From Pseudomonas koreensis (lineage in GTDB: Bacteria > Pseudomonadota > Gammaproteobacteria > Pseudomonadales > Pseudomonadaceae), in assembly GCF_024169245.1 (NCBI RefSeq), contig NZ_JALJWP010000001.1, forward strand, positions 558,001-622,000: a stretch of DNA of 64,000 nucleotides. The letters are read 5' to 3'. A program made the translations under genes and the position numbers. Shown in pieces: positions 16,737-24,620 of this stretch. Every line of letters begins with the position of its first letter. Position 1 is the stretch's first letter. The notes beneath the pieces were generated by a model. It did not search any database. It had not been told where the DNA came from and saw nothing but the letters and a program-made list of their open reading frames with translations.

Positions 16737-18007
16737 ACAGTGCGCCACTGGAAAAATCCGCCGTCGAACCGGTCACGCTGAACCCGCCGGTGCGCGAGCC
16801 CGGCCACGTTGACGTCGAGTATCAATGGCACAGCAACAACCGCGTAGAGCTGCTGGAAAACGGCGAGGAATATTTCCCCCGCGTGTTTGAAGCGATGCGC
16901 GCGGCCAAGAGCGAAATCCTCCTGGAGACCTTCATCGTCTTCGAAGACAAGGTCGGCGCCGAGCTGCAGCAAATCCTCATCGAAGCCGCCCAGCGTGGCG
17001 TGCGCACCACGGTCAGCCTCGACGGCTTCGGCTGCGGCGAGCTGAGCACCGGCTATCTGTCGGCACTGAGCGATGCCGGCGTGCATCTGCAGATCTTCGA
17101 TCCGGCGCCCAAGCATTTGGGCATCCGCACCAACTGGTTCCGCCGCCTGCATCGCAAAATCGTGGTGGTCGACGGTTTGATCGCGTTCATTGGCGGGATC
17201 AATTTTTCCGGCGATCACCTGGCCGACTTCGGCCCCGAAGCCAAGCAGGATTACTCGGTGGAGATCCAGGGCCCGGTGGTCGCCGATATCCATCATTTTG
17301 CCCTGCTGCAAAGCGGTCGTCCGGGGCGCGCGCGATTCTGGTGGCAGCGCCGGCGCCAGCGTCTGGCGGACATGGCTTTCACCGAACACGACGGCCAGGT
17401 AAGGCTGGTATTCCGCGATAACGATCAACACAACACCGACATCGAAGACGTCTACCTGCAGGTGCTGCGCAAGGCCAAGCGTCGGGTGATCATCGCCAAC
17501 GCCTACTTCTTCCCCGGTTACCGTTTGCTGCGCGAGATCCGCAACGCCGCGCGCCGTGGCGTCGAGGTGCGGCTGATCCTGCAAGGCCAGCCAGACATGC
17601 TCGTCGCGAAACTGGCAGCGCGCATGACTTACGATTATCTGCTGCGCGCCGGCGTGCAGATTCATGAATACTGCCAGCGCCCGCTGCACGGCAAAGTCGC
17701 GCTGGTCGACGATGACTGGAGCACCGTGGGCTCAAGCAATCTCGACCCGCTGAGCCTGTCGCTGAACCTGGAAGCCAACGTGCTGATCCGCGACCGCGCC
17801 TTCAACCAGCACCTGTACGAACGCCTCGAAGACCTCAGCCAGAACCACTGCAAGGCCATGGACGCCAAGTTGTTGCCGCGCGGGCGCATCTGGCACATGA
17901 CCGTGGGTTTTCTGGTCTTCCACTTTCTGCGGCACTTCCCGGCCATGGCCGGTTGGCTGCCGGCGCATAAACCGCGTCTGAAGCCTTTCCGAGGTGCGCG
18001 TCCATGA
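16733..18007 (+). CDS. clsB: Cardiolipin synthase B (phospholipase D family)
   Basis: A 424-residue PLD-superfamily enzyme with two HKD motifs: [19 protein letters not shown] (about residues 139-157) and [20 protein letters not shown] (about 321-340). It lacks the two N-terminal membrane helices of ClsA, as ClsB does. Such enzymes transfer a phosphatidyl group to make cardiolipin; E. coli ClsB can also form phosphatidylglycerol from phosphatidylethanolamine and glycerol. A basic, aromatic C-terminal tail (about 385-424) may bind the membrane. It overlaps ybhP and ybhN by 4 bp each, conserving the E. coli ybhP-clsB-ybhN arrangement. Confidence 0.9.
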   Translation: MNSAPLEKSAVEPVTLNPPVREPGHVDVEYQWHSNNRVELLENGEEYFPRVFEAMRAAKSEILLETFIVFEDKVGAELQQILIEAAQRGVRTTVSLDGFGCGELSTGYLSALSDAGVHLQIFDPAPKHLGIRTNWFRRLHRKIVVVDGLIAFIGGINFSGDHLADFGPEAKQDYSVEIQGPVVADIHHFALLQSGRPGRARFWWQRRRQRLADMAFTEHDGQVRLVFRDNDQHNTDIEDVYLQVLRKAKRRVIIANAYFFPGYRLLREIRNAARRGVEVRLILQGQPDMLVAKLAARMTYDYLLRAGVQIHEYCQRPLHGKVALVDDDWSTVGSSNLDPLSLSLNLEANVLIRDRAFNQHLYERLEDLSQNHCKAMDAKLLPRGRIWHMTVGFLVFHFLRHFPAMAGWLPAHKPRLKPFRGARP

Positions 18008-18993
18008 GTCATTCCGAAGTCCATTCCACTAGCCATTCGGCACCCGCGGCGCCGTCGAAATGGAGCCGCTGGAAACGTCCGCTGACCATCCTGTTTTTCC
18101 TCGCGCTGATCGTCCTGCTGACGATGTTCGCCACGCGCATCGAATGGGCCGAGGTGCTGGAGACTCTCGCCGATTTCAAGGTGCGCACGCTGATCATCGC
18201 CGCCAGCCTGACCTTGCTGAGTTTTCTGGTGTACGCCAGTTTCGACCTGATCGGCCGCACCTACATCCGTCAGGACCTGACCTGGAAGCAGATCCTGCCG
18301 GTGGGCATTATCAGCTACGCCTTCAACCTCAATCTCAGTGCCTGGGTCGGCGGTATTGCCATGCGCTATCGTCTCTATTCGCGGCTTGGCGTGAGCAAGG
18401 GCAACATCGCCAAGATTCTCGGCCTGAGCCTGGCAACCAACTGGTTCGGCTACATGACCATCGCCGGCGTAGTGTTCAGCAGCGGTCTGGTGCGCATGCC
18501 GCCAGGCTGGAAACTCAGCAGTGACGCGCTGCAACTGGTGGGTGTGTTGTTGCTGTTGCTCAGCGCTGGATATCTGGCGGCATGCCAGTTTTCCAAACGC
18601 CGCGAGTGGTCGATTCGCGGCGTGGAAATCAACCTGCCGTCGCTACGCATGGCGGTCCTGCAATTACTGCTGGGCGCACTGAATTGGTCGCTGATGGCGG
18701 CGGTGATCTTCACTTTGCTGCCGAGCAAACTGGATTACCCGCTGGTGCTGGGCGTGCTGTTGATCAGCGCGATTGCCGGGGTCATTACGCATATTCCGGC
18801 GGGGCTGGGTGTGCTGGAAGCGGTGTTCGTTGCGCTACTGCAGCACGAGGCTTCGCGCGGCAGTCTGGTCGCGGGGTTGCTGGCGTATCGGGCGATTTAT
18901 TTTCTGTTGCCGTTGTTGATTACGGTGGTGATGTATCTGGTGGTGGAGGCCAAGGCCAAGGCGCTGCGGATCGAGAAGAAACCCACACATTAG
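18004..18993 (+). CDS. ybhN: YbhN/UPF0104 integral membrane protein
   Basis: A 329-residue polytopic membrane protein of UPF0104, the flippase-type membrane domain also found in lysylphosphatidylglycerol synthase (MprF). About eight hydrophobic segments follow a short polar N-terminus. They include PLTILFFLALIVLLTMFAT, the family-typical SYAFNLNLSAWVGGIAMRYRLYSRLGVS, and the late GVITHIPAGLGVLEAVFVAL. There is no synthase domain, so it cannot itself aminoacylate lipids. Linkage to clsB suggests it handles or moves phospholipids; this is inference. It ends the coupled operon, and a perfect inverted repeat begins 8 bases after the stop. Confidence 0.85.
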   Translation: MSHSEVHSTSHSAPAAPSKWSRWKRPLTILFFLALIVLLTMFATRIEWAEVLETLADFKVRTLIIAASLTLLSFLVYASFDLIGRTYIRQDLTWKQILPVGIISYAFNLNLSAWVGGIAMRYRLYSRLGVSKGNIAKILGLSLATNWFGYMTIAGVVFSSGLVRMPPGWKLSSDALQLVGVLLLLLSAGYLAACQFSKRREWSIRGVEINLPSLRMAVLQLLLGALNWSLMAAVIFTLLPSKLDYPLVLGVLLISAIAGVITHIPAGLGVLEAVFVALLQHEASRGSLVAGLLAYRAIYFLLPLLITVVMYLVVEAKAKALRIEKKPTH

Positions 18994-19000
18994 AATCAAG

Positions 19001-19084
19001 ATCAAAAGATCGCAGCCTTCGGCAGCTCCTACATTTGGAATGCAATCTCCCTGTAGGAGCTGCCGAAGGCTGCGATCTTTTGAT
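19001..19084. repeat. Long inverted repeat, family A, copy 3 (perfect arms)
   Basis: Arms at 19001-19033 and 19052-19084 are perfectly complementary over 33 bases, ending in CTTTTGAT. It fills the gap between the convergent ybhN and hydrolase genes and can serve as terminator for both. Confidence 0.9.
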
Positions 19085-19087
19085 TTT

Positions 19088-19843
19088 TCAGGATTGGATA
19101 ATGCTCAACCGCTCCCCCACCACCATCTCGGTAATCCAGTCCACCAGAATTGACGTATAAGCCTGCTGCGACACCGGATCACTTAACGCGTGATCGGCGC
19201 CATCGATGATCCGGTGCGTCAATGAATGTGTCTGCTGACAGGCCGCGCGATAACTCATGATCGTTGCGTGGGGCACGAAGTCGTCGGTTTCCGATTCCAC
19301 CAGCAGCACGTCGCCAGTGAATTGCGAGCAGGCGTGCAGTGCGCGATTGCTGTCGGCCCGCACCAGAGTGCCGCGATAGTCGCGCAGGTCGGCCTTGTCC
19401 AGATCGCGCTTGGGCGTGTGCCATTGCTCGTCGCGGTACAGCGCCGGCACGCGCAGCGCCAGCCAGCGCACCGGGCGCAATGACGTCAGGATCGAGGCCA
19501 GATAACCGCCATAACTGGTGCCGACCACGGCGATCGCCGAGGTGTCGAGGGCCGGGTGCGCCAGCAGGCGATCGTAGGCCGCCAGTAAATCGCGCAGATT
19601 ATCTTCACGGGTTACCCGGGTCAGCGGAATTCCGGTGCCGCCGGTATGCCCGCGCAGGTCGAAGGTCAGGCATACACAACCCAGGCCGGCAATGCCTTTG
19701 GCCCGTTCCAGATCGCGCTCCTGACTGCCGCCCCAACCGTGCACGAACAACACCCCCGGGACTTTCGACTTGGGACTGAGAAAGGTCCCGCTCATCTGTT
19801 CGTCATCGATGTCGATTTGAATGCTTTCGCTTCTAGCCGTCAT
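19088..19843 (-). CDS. Alpha/beta hydrolase (dienelactone hydrolase/esterase-like)
   Basis: A 251-residue alpha/beta-hydrolase. The oxyanion region is LFVHGWGGSQERD, and the nucleophile elbow is VVGTSYGGYLAS (G-T-S-Y-G-G). The probable acid lies in VESETDDFVPH and the catalytic His in IDGADHALSD. No signal peptide is present. The ATG overlaps the end of the upstream DUF3182 gene by 11 bases, so the two are cotranscribed and probably share a pathway. The closest type is the peptidase S9/DLH-like acyl hydrolases; the natural substrate cannot be read from the sequence. Confidence 0.8.
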   Translation of the reverse strand: MTARSESIQIDIDDEQMSGTFLSPKSKVPGVLFVHGWGGSQERDLERAKGIAGLGCVCLTFDLRGHTGGTGIPLTRVTREDNLRDLLAAYDRLLAHPALDTSAIAVVGTSYGGYLASILTSLRPVRWLALRVPALYRDEQWHTPKRDLDKADLRDYRGTLVRADSNRALHACSQFTGDVLLVESETDDFVPHATIMSYRAACQQTHSLTHRIIDGADHALSDPVSQQAYTSILVDWITEMVVGERLSIIQS

Positions 19844-20942
19844 AGGATTTGACCGTCACATATTTGAGAAGAAACGCGCTGTTTTCCGCCGGGCCGCGAT
19901 AGACCTCGATGGCGTCCGCCGGCAGCGCCTGATCGGTATAGGTTTCCACCGACGACACGCGGATGGCGCGCATCTGTGGATCGTTGACGAAACTTTGCAG
20001 CGCGGCCACTTCAGCACTGCTCGCGCCGCCCATGCGCCAGGATTGTTCGAGCACGCCGCTGCGGGGGTTGCCGTCGGCGTCCAGGCCCTGGGCGATATCG
20101 TAATTGCGCCGCGAGGCGAAGAAGCGTGGGTAGGCTTCGTTGGCAGCGCTGTCGAATACCTGCGCCTGTTCAATGGCCAGACGCACATCGTCGGGCAGAT
20201 CCAGTGTCAGCAATTGGTCATAGCCGCCCTGCACCACCAGCAGGTTCGAACCGCCGTAGACCTCTTCGCCCTGGCCGTCCTCGGTCAAGTATTGATCACC
20301 GCAGTAGCTCAAAACCTTACCGCCGATGAAGGACTGGCCGACGCTATGGGTGACGACATTGCTCAAGTCCTGCTCCAGCACTACGCCGTCACTGAACGAG
20401 CTTTGCGCTTCCGGCCGCGCGAGGATTTCATCGAACACATCAAGGCTTTTAATCACTTCCTGTCCGCGACCGGCGCAGGCGTGAATCGGCTTCAAGCGAA
20501 TCGGCCCGGCGTACAGCAGATGCTCGGCGGCGGGCCGCGCATCTTCCACGGCGAATACGCTGAGACCGTCGAGTACAACGTTGCGCACCCGTTCCGAGAA
20601 CAGCGGCGACCAGCCCTGCGGCGCCTGCGCCAGATGGCTGCGCAAGCCGTGGCTGATGGCTTTGGTGCAGATGAAATCGTATTCGACGTAGCCGCCCCAT
20701 AAATCATCAGGGCCTGTGATGCCCAGCGTTTGAGCATGGGCGGCGCCGACGATGGTTTGCGTCGGCAGCAGGTACAGTTCGCGGCCCTGATGTTTGGCCG
20801 GGTCGTAACTCCCGCCGAATTTGCAGCCGAGAATCTGCGCCAGCCAACGCGCCAGGGCCTTGTTGGTCTCAACCTCATGTTGCGGCGCCTCGGCACGCAC
20901 CGAATGAGCGACGACGATCTTCTTGCCGGGTGTCGGGGTCAT
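19833..20942 (-). CDS. DUF3182 family protein (possible ATP-grasp-like)
   Basis: A 369-residue cytosolic protein matching DUF3182 in length and in features such as HEVETNKALARWLAQILG, GGYVEYDFICTKAISHGL and GPIRLKPIHACAGRGQEVI. The last, together with VLEQDLSNV, resembles the nucleotide-binding Lys/Gly and acidic segments of ATP-grasp ligases, so a ligase-like fold is plausible; I know of no established activity. AGGGGAAC lies upstream of ATG 20942. It is the first gene of a two-gene unit with the overlapping alpha/beta hydrolase, and its 5' side faces a gap holding a REPIN. Confidence 0.65.
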   Translation of the reverse strand: MTPTPGKKIVVAHSVRAEAPQHEVETNKALARWLAQILGCKFGGSYDPAKHQGRELYLLPTQTIVGAAHAQTLGITGPDDLWGGYVEYDFICTKAISHGLRSHLAQAPQGWSPLFSERVRNVVLDGLSVFAVEDARPAAEHLLYAGPIRLKPIHACAGRGQEVIKSLDVFDEILARPEAQSSFSDGVVLEQDLSNVVTHSVGQSFIGGKVLSYCGDQYLTEDGQGEEVYGGSNLLVVQGGYDQLLTLDLPDDVRLAIEQAQVFDSAANEAYPRFFASRRNYDIAQGLDADGNPRSGVLEQSWRMGGASSAEVAALQSFVNDPQMRAIRVSSVETYTDQALPADAIEVYRGPAENSAFLLKYVTVKSYDG

Positions 20943-21135
20943 GCGTTCCCCTTTTCATCAGTCGATGGGTTCACTCATGGAAATTGCAGAGATCAGGCCA
21001 ATCATCGATCTCAACAAACCGCCCGGTAATCGGGTGTTTGCCGCTGAAGTGCTGGCATCAAGCCTGTTTCAAACTGCACGACGGCGCGTAAAACTCCGGC
21101 AAATTGCACGATCTCTCATCCTTTGCAGAGTTCAT

Positions 21136-21224
21136 TGTGGGAGCGAGCTTGCTCGCGAATGCGGGATGTCAATCGAAGCTGATGTGTCTGACATACCGAA
21201 TTCGCGAGCAAGCTCGCTCCCACA
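21136..21224. repeat. REPIN-like doublet, type C, copy 2
   Basis: Perfect 25-base inverted arms at 21136-21160 and 21200-21224 (TGTGGGAGCGAGCTTGCTCGCGAAT). It occupies part of the 301-base gap 20943-21243 downstream of the GlxA-type gene. Apart from it and the presumed DUF3182 promoter, I see nothing convincing in that gap. Confidence 0.9.
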
Positions 21225-21243
21225 GGAAGCTCATTGATTCAGC

Positions 21244-22224
21244 TTAGCGCGTCAGACCAAATCGCCCCCGGTAATCACTCGGCCCCAGCCCGGTGATCTT
21301 CTTGAAGATCGCGCGAAACGCGCCCGGATCCTGATAGCCCTCCGTCCAGGCGATGTGATCGATCGTGCCATTGGTGAACTCGAGCATTTCCCGCGCCTTC
21401 CCTACCCGCAAATGCTGGCAATACTCGGTCGGTTTCAAGCCTGTCGCGGCGCGGAATCGGCGTAGAAACGTGCGCTCTTCAAGTCCCGCGCGCTCGGCCA
21501 TCGCCGCCAGCGAAACATCCGTTGCCCCGGTGCTTTGCAGCCAGTGCTGGACCTTGAGAATCGCCGCGTCGCCATGACTGAGGATCGGCGCGAAATTACT
21601 CCCGCATTCACTGGCGCTGTCGCTGTGTTCCATTACCAGAAAACGCGCGGTCGCGGTGGCAATGCTCGGGCCGAGCAAGCGATCGACCAGACGTAATCCC
21701 AGTTCCGACCAGGCCATCAGCCCGGCGGTGGTGATCAGGTCGCCGTCGTCGACAATCGGCGTGTCGGCCTTCAGTTTGATCTTCGGGTAACGCTCGGCAA
21801 AAGCCTGGGCCGAGGTCCAGTGGGTGGTGGCGCTGCGACCGTCGAGCAAGCCGCTTTCAGCGAGCATCAACGAGCCCACGCAGACACCACCAAGCGTTGC
21901 GCCGCGTGCATGCTGATCGCGCAGCCATTGCGTCAGGCTCGCGGTCATCTGCGCTGCATCGAACCCGCCAAGAGACGGCGGGATCAGCACGGCGAGCAAA
22001 ACGTCCTCGTTGCCCGGATGACTGTCATAGACCCGCGCCGGCAACTGCTCGCCCGCAACCTGCCAGTGACTGACCCGCAGCACGGGCAACTGCGCAGCCT
22101 GATACTCGGCAGCGATGCGGTTGGCCACCGCGAACAGATCGGTCAGACCGTGCACCGCCGCCAGTTGCGCGCCGGGGTAAATCAGCACGCCCAATTCAGC
22201 GGTGGCGGCTTTTTGTGCAGCCAT
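21244..22224 (-). CDS. GlxA-family transcriptional regulator (DJ-1/PfpI + AraC)
   Basis: A 326-residue regulator with two domains. Residues about 10-185 form a class-I glutamine amidotransferase/DJ-1-like sensor (ELGVLIYPGAQLAAVHGLTD) that retains Cys in GGVCVGSLMLAESGLL. Residues about 220-320 form an AraC/XylS DNA-binding domain with two helix-turn-helices (DVSLAAMAERAGLEERTFLRR and IDHIAWTEGYQDPGAFRAIFK). The start ATG 22224 (MAAQKAATAELG) has AGGGGA upstream. It is divergent from the cysteine hydrolase gene with 101 bases between the starts, so it most likely controls that gene. Confidence 0.88.
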   Translation of the reverse strand: MAAQKAATAELGVLIYPGAQLAAVHGLTDLFAVANRIAAEYQAAQLPVLRVSHWQVAGEQLPARVYDSHPGNEDVLLAVLIPPSLGGFDAAQMTASLTQWLRDQHARGATLGGVCVGSLMLAESGLLDGRSATTHWTSAQAFAERYPKIKLKADTPIVDDGDLITTAGLMAWSELGLRLVDRLLGPSIATATARFLVMEHSDSASECGSNFAPILSHGDAAILKVQHWLQSTGATDVSLAAMAERAGLEERTFLRRFRAATGLKPTEYCQHLRVGKAREMLEFTNGTIDHIAWTEGYQDPGAFRAIFKKITGLGPSDYRGRFGLTR

Positions 22225-22325
22225 TGTCAGTTTTCCCCTGCCTATTGTCGGTGCGGCCAATCCTCGAATCCTCGGCCAGCGCCAATACTGAGGCCACACC
22301 CAATCACCGTCTCGAGGACAATCCC

Positions 22326-22880
22326 ATGGCCAAGCAAGCGCTCATCGTAGTCGATATCCAGAACGACTACTTCCCCCAAGGCAAGTGGCCGCTGGTCGGC
22401 GCCGACGCGGCCGCCGACAACGCCGCGCGGCTGATCGCAGCCTTTCGCGACGCGGGCGATTCAGTGGTGCACATTCGTCACGAATTCACCTCCGACGATG
22501 CGCCGTTTTTCACTCCAGGCTCCGAGGGCGCCAGACTGCATCCGAAAGTGCTCAACCGCGCCGACGAGCCGGTGGTGCTCAAGCACTTCGTCAACTCGTT
22601 CCGCGAAACCGAACTGAAATCGGTGCTCGATCAACAAGCCATCACCGACCTGGTGGTGGTCGGCAGCATGAGCCATATGTGCATTGACGGCATCACCCGC
22701 GCGGCGGCGGACATGGGTTACAGCGTCACGGTGATTCACGATGCCTGCGCCAGCCGTGATCTTGAGTTCAATGGTCTGACAGTGCCGGCGGCTCATGTGC
22801 ATGCGGCATTCATGTCGGCGCTGGGTTTTGCCTACGCCAGCGTGGTATCGACTGACCAGTTCCTGCACGGCAACGCCTAG
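22326..22880 (+). CDS. Isochorismatase-family cysteine hydrolase
   Basis: A 184-residue cysteine hydrolase with the family triad visible: Asp in IVVDIQNDYF (about residue 10), Lys in VVLKHFVNSF (about 84) and Cys in GSMSHMCIDGITRAA (about 118). The cis-peptide region lies just before the Cys. The family includes nicotinamidases, N-carbamoyl hydrolases and isochorismatases; lacking an aryl-carrier domain, this is probably an amidase-type enzyme of unknown substrate. It is divergent from a GlxA-type regulator and is followed by a terminator at 22901-22925. Confidence 0.85.
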   Translation: MAKQALIVVDIQNDYFPQGKWPLVGADAAADNAARLIAAFRDAGDSVVHIRHEFTSDDAPFFTPGSEGARLHPKVLNRADEPVVLKHFVNSFRETELKSVLDQQAITDLVVVGSMSHMCIDGITRAAADMGYSVTVIHDACASRDLEFNGLTVPAAHVHAAFMSALGFAYASVVSTDQFLHGNA

Positions 22881-22900
22881 CAACAACTGCACAACCCACT

Positions 22901-22925
22901 GGCCCGCCGCGTTGCGGGCCTTTTT
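22901..22925 (+). terminator. Rho-independent terminator of the cysteine hydrolase gene
   Basis: The stem GGCCCGC / GCGGGCC with a CGCGTT loop is followed by TTTTT, 20 bases after the stop. Confidence 0.88.
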
Positions 22926-22942
22926 GCGTCTGTCATGAAAAT

Positions 22943-23000
22943 CTCACGCGTGAGGCATTGATGGCACTTTGCATTGGTTGTAGTGTGGCCCACGCGTGAG
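22943..23000 (+). promoter_or_regulatory. Putative yjfI promoter flanked by two identical palindromes
   Basis: CTCACGCGTGAG, a perfect 12-base palindrome, lies at 22943-22954, and its 10-base core CACGCGTGAG recurs at 22991-23000. Between them, TTGATG (22959-22964) and TAGTGT (22981-22986) could be -35 and -10 boxes with a 16-base spacer, placing the second palindrome at the transcription start. The arrangement looks like a paired operator. I do not recognise the motif, and the sequence does not fit a sigma-54 promoter. Confidence 0.5.
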
Positions 23001-23023
23001 ACGCTCATAACCGGATTCCAGCC

Positions 23024-23692
23024 ATGACAAGCCGTACTCAGACGCCTGCCGCCGCCAGCCCCAAGGGCGAGCGTGCCAAAGCATCGGCGAAAAAACCGTC
23101 GAGCTTCTACATGAAGCAGATGCGCGCAGGCCTGGCCGCCGCCGGTTATGTGAAACACGAAACTTGGGTGCTTCCGGAAAACCGAAGCTTGCTCAAGCAA
23201 ATGGAGCAACAGCTACGCCAACCGATTCTGGCTGGCTCTTTCATGTCGGAGAAATACATGAGCGCAGGCAACAACTGGACCATCGACAGCCTCTTCAATG
23301 CCCTCAAGGCGCTGGACGAGGTGGCTTCCGAAGAGATTTCGCTGTCCCTGATCCAGAGCTCCGAACCGAGCATCAAGCTGGAAATGAACGAATTCGGCGG
23401 TCTGCCGATTCACATCGCCCTGGCCGGCCAGCAGATCATCGTCGATACCGTACTGGTCGACATCGATTCGATCAGCAACGTCCAGGCTTTCAACGATGCC
23501 GTGCTGCGCAGCCGCGAGATGTTCCCGCTGTCGTCGATCGGTATCGAGTCGATGCCCAATGGGCAAACCGTCTACAACATGTTCGGCGCCCTCAGCGCTG
23601 ATTCGAGCCTGACCAACGTCGTCACCGAGGTGAAAACCCTGGTCGACAACGTGCAGCGCGCCAGCGAAGCCTTCGAACACTTCTTCAAGTAA
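23024..23692 (+). CDS. yjfI: DUF2170 family protein (YjfI-like) with N-terminal extension
   Basis: A 222-residue protein. Residues about 85-222 match DUF2170/YjfI (NNWTIDSLFNALKALDE, QQIIVDTVLVDIDSI, FPLSSIGIE). The first ~85 residues are extra relative to the ~133-residue E. coli YjfI as I recall it. They comprise a Lys/Ala/Ser-rich stretch, then a segment (RAGLAAAGYVKHETWVLPEN) whose pattern recalls small antitoxin/ribbon-helix-helix proteins of the RAAGxRxVxIWVPD type. A DNA-binding role is possible but unproven. It is the first gene of a six-gene plus-strand cluster; the next gene starts 17 bases later. Confidence 0.75.
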   Translation: MTSRTQTPAAASPKGERAKASAKKPSSFYMKQMRAGLAAAGYVKHETWVLPENRSLLKQMEQQLRQPILAGSFMSEKYMSAGNNWTIDSLFNALKALDEVASEEISLSLIQSSEPSIKLEMNEFGGLPIHIALAGQQIIVDTVLVDIDSISNVQAFNDAVLRSREMFPLSSIGIESMPNGQTVYNMFGALSADSSLTNVVTEVKTLVDNVQRASEAFEHFFK

Positions 23693-23709
23693 TCAACAGG
23701 GAATATCCA

Positions 23710-24408
23710 ATGACTCAGTCCATCTGGAGCAAGTTGTTCACCGCACTGCGCGGCGGCGCCAATGAAGTCGGCGAAGCCATCGCCGACCAGCAGGCCCTGC
23801 GCATCCTCGATCAGGAAATTCGCGACGCCGACAGCGCGCTATCGAACGCTCGCCGCGAACTGGTGACGATCATGGCCAAGCACAAACTGGCCGCTGACCG
23901 CGTGAGCGAGTACGACGCCAAGATCAAGGATCTCGAAGCAAAGGCCGTCGCCGCACTGAATGCCGGCCGTGAAGACCTGGCGCTGGAAGTGGCCGAAGCA
24001 ATTTCGACCCTGACCAACGACCTCGCTGCCGAGAAGAAGCTTAGCGATGAATTCGGCGCCTACGCCGACAACATGCGCAAAGACATCAGCAAAGCCGAAT
24101 CGCGGATCAAGAGCCTGCGCCAGCAAGTGGACATGGCCAAGGCCCGCGACAGCGTGCAGAAAGCCCAGGTCAGCGCCTCGATTGCCAGTGGCGGCGCCAA
24201 CGGCAAACTGGAAACTGCGGTCGGCACCCTGAACCGTCTGCAAGCCAAGCAGCAGCAACGCGCTGCCGAACTGAGCGCAGCGGACGAACTGGCCGACGCC
24301 TCCACCGGCAACGATCTGGAACGCAAACTGCGCGACGCCGGCATCACGCCGAACGAAGGCAGCGCCAACGCGATTCTTGAGCGGCTGAAGCAGAAGTCCG
24401 CGCAGTAA
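23710..24408 (+). CDS. yjfJ: PspA/IM30 family protein (YjfJ-like)
   Basis: A 232-residue, almost wholly helical protein of the PspA/IM30/Vipp1 family: an amphipathic N-terminus (IWSKLFTALRGGANEVGEAI), then a coiled coil from about residue 25 to 185 (QALRILDQEIRDADSALSNA, KIKDLEAKAVAALNAGREDL). Family members polymerise on stressed inner membranes in the ESCRT-III fashion. No PspF, PspB or PspC genes are nearby. Its partners are DUF350, DUF1190 and an ATP-grasp ligase, as in E. coli yjfIJKLMC, so it is a PspA paralogue of a separate system. AGGGAA precedes the ATG. Confidence 0.88.
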   Translation: MTQSIWSKLFTALRGGANEVGEAIADQQALRILDQEIRDADSALSNARRELVTIMAKHKLAADRVSEYDAKIKDLEAKAVAALNAGREDLALEVAEAISTLTNDLAAEKKLSDEFGAYADNMRKDISKAESRIKSLRQQVDMAKARDSVQKAQVSASIASGGANGKLETAVGTLNRLQAKQQQRAAELSAADELADASTGNDLERKLRDAGITPNEGSANAILERLKQKSAQ

Positions 24409-24425
24409 GCCGTCACGCAAACCCT

Positions 24426-24515
24426 TGTAGGAGTGAGCCTGCTCGCGATGGGGCCGGAACATTCAACTTCAGTGTTGACTGACCCGCCGCCATCGCGAGC
24501 AGGCTCACTCCTACA
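24426..24515. repeat. REPIN-like doublet, type D, copy 2
   Basis: Perfect 25-base inverted arms at 24426-24450 and 24491-24515 (TGTAGGAGTGAGCCTGCTCGCGATG). It sits inside the yjf cluster, between the PspA-like and DUF2491 genes, widening that gap to 212 bases. It may reduce readthrough or mark a site where a second transcript begins. Confidence 0.9.
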
Positions 24516-24620
24516 TTGTTTGCGCTGAGCAATCGCCTCTGCTCGTTCGTCGCTCGGCTCGGTACACTACCGCCACTTTTTCACCCCCGAACACCTCCAC
24601 CCGCTTCAAGGAACGTACCC

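Noticed and set aside
20976..21236. Small plus-strand frame starting MEIAEIRPIIDLNKP
   Set aside because: No ribosome-binding site, its latter half is REPIN sequence, and it resembles no protein known to me.
22962..22986. Sigma-54-like sequence TGGCAC...TTGCA before yjfI
   Set aside because: The distance between GG and GC is wrong for a -24/-12 promoter, and no PspF-type activator gene is nearby.
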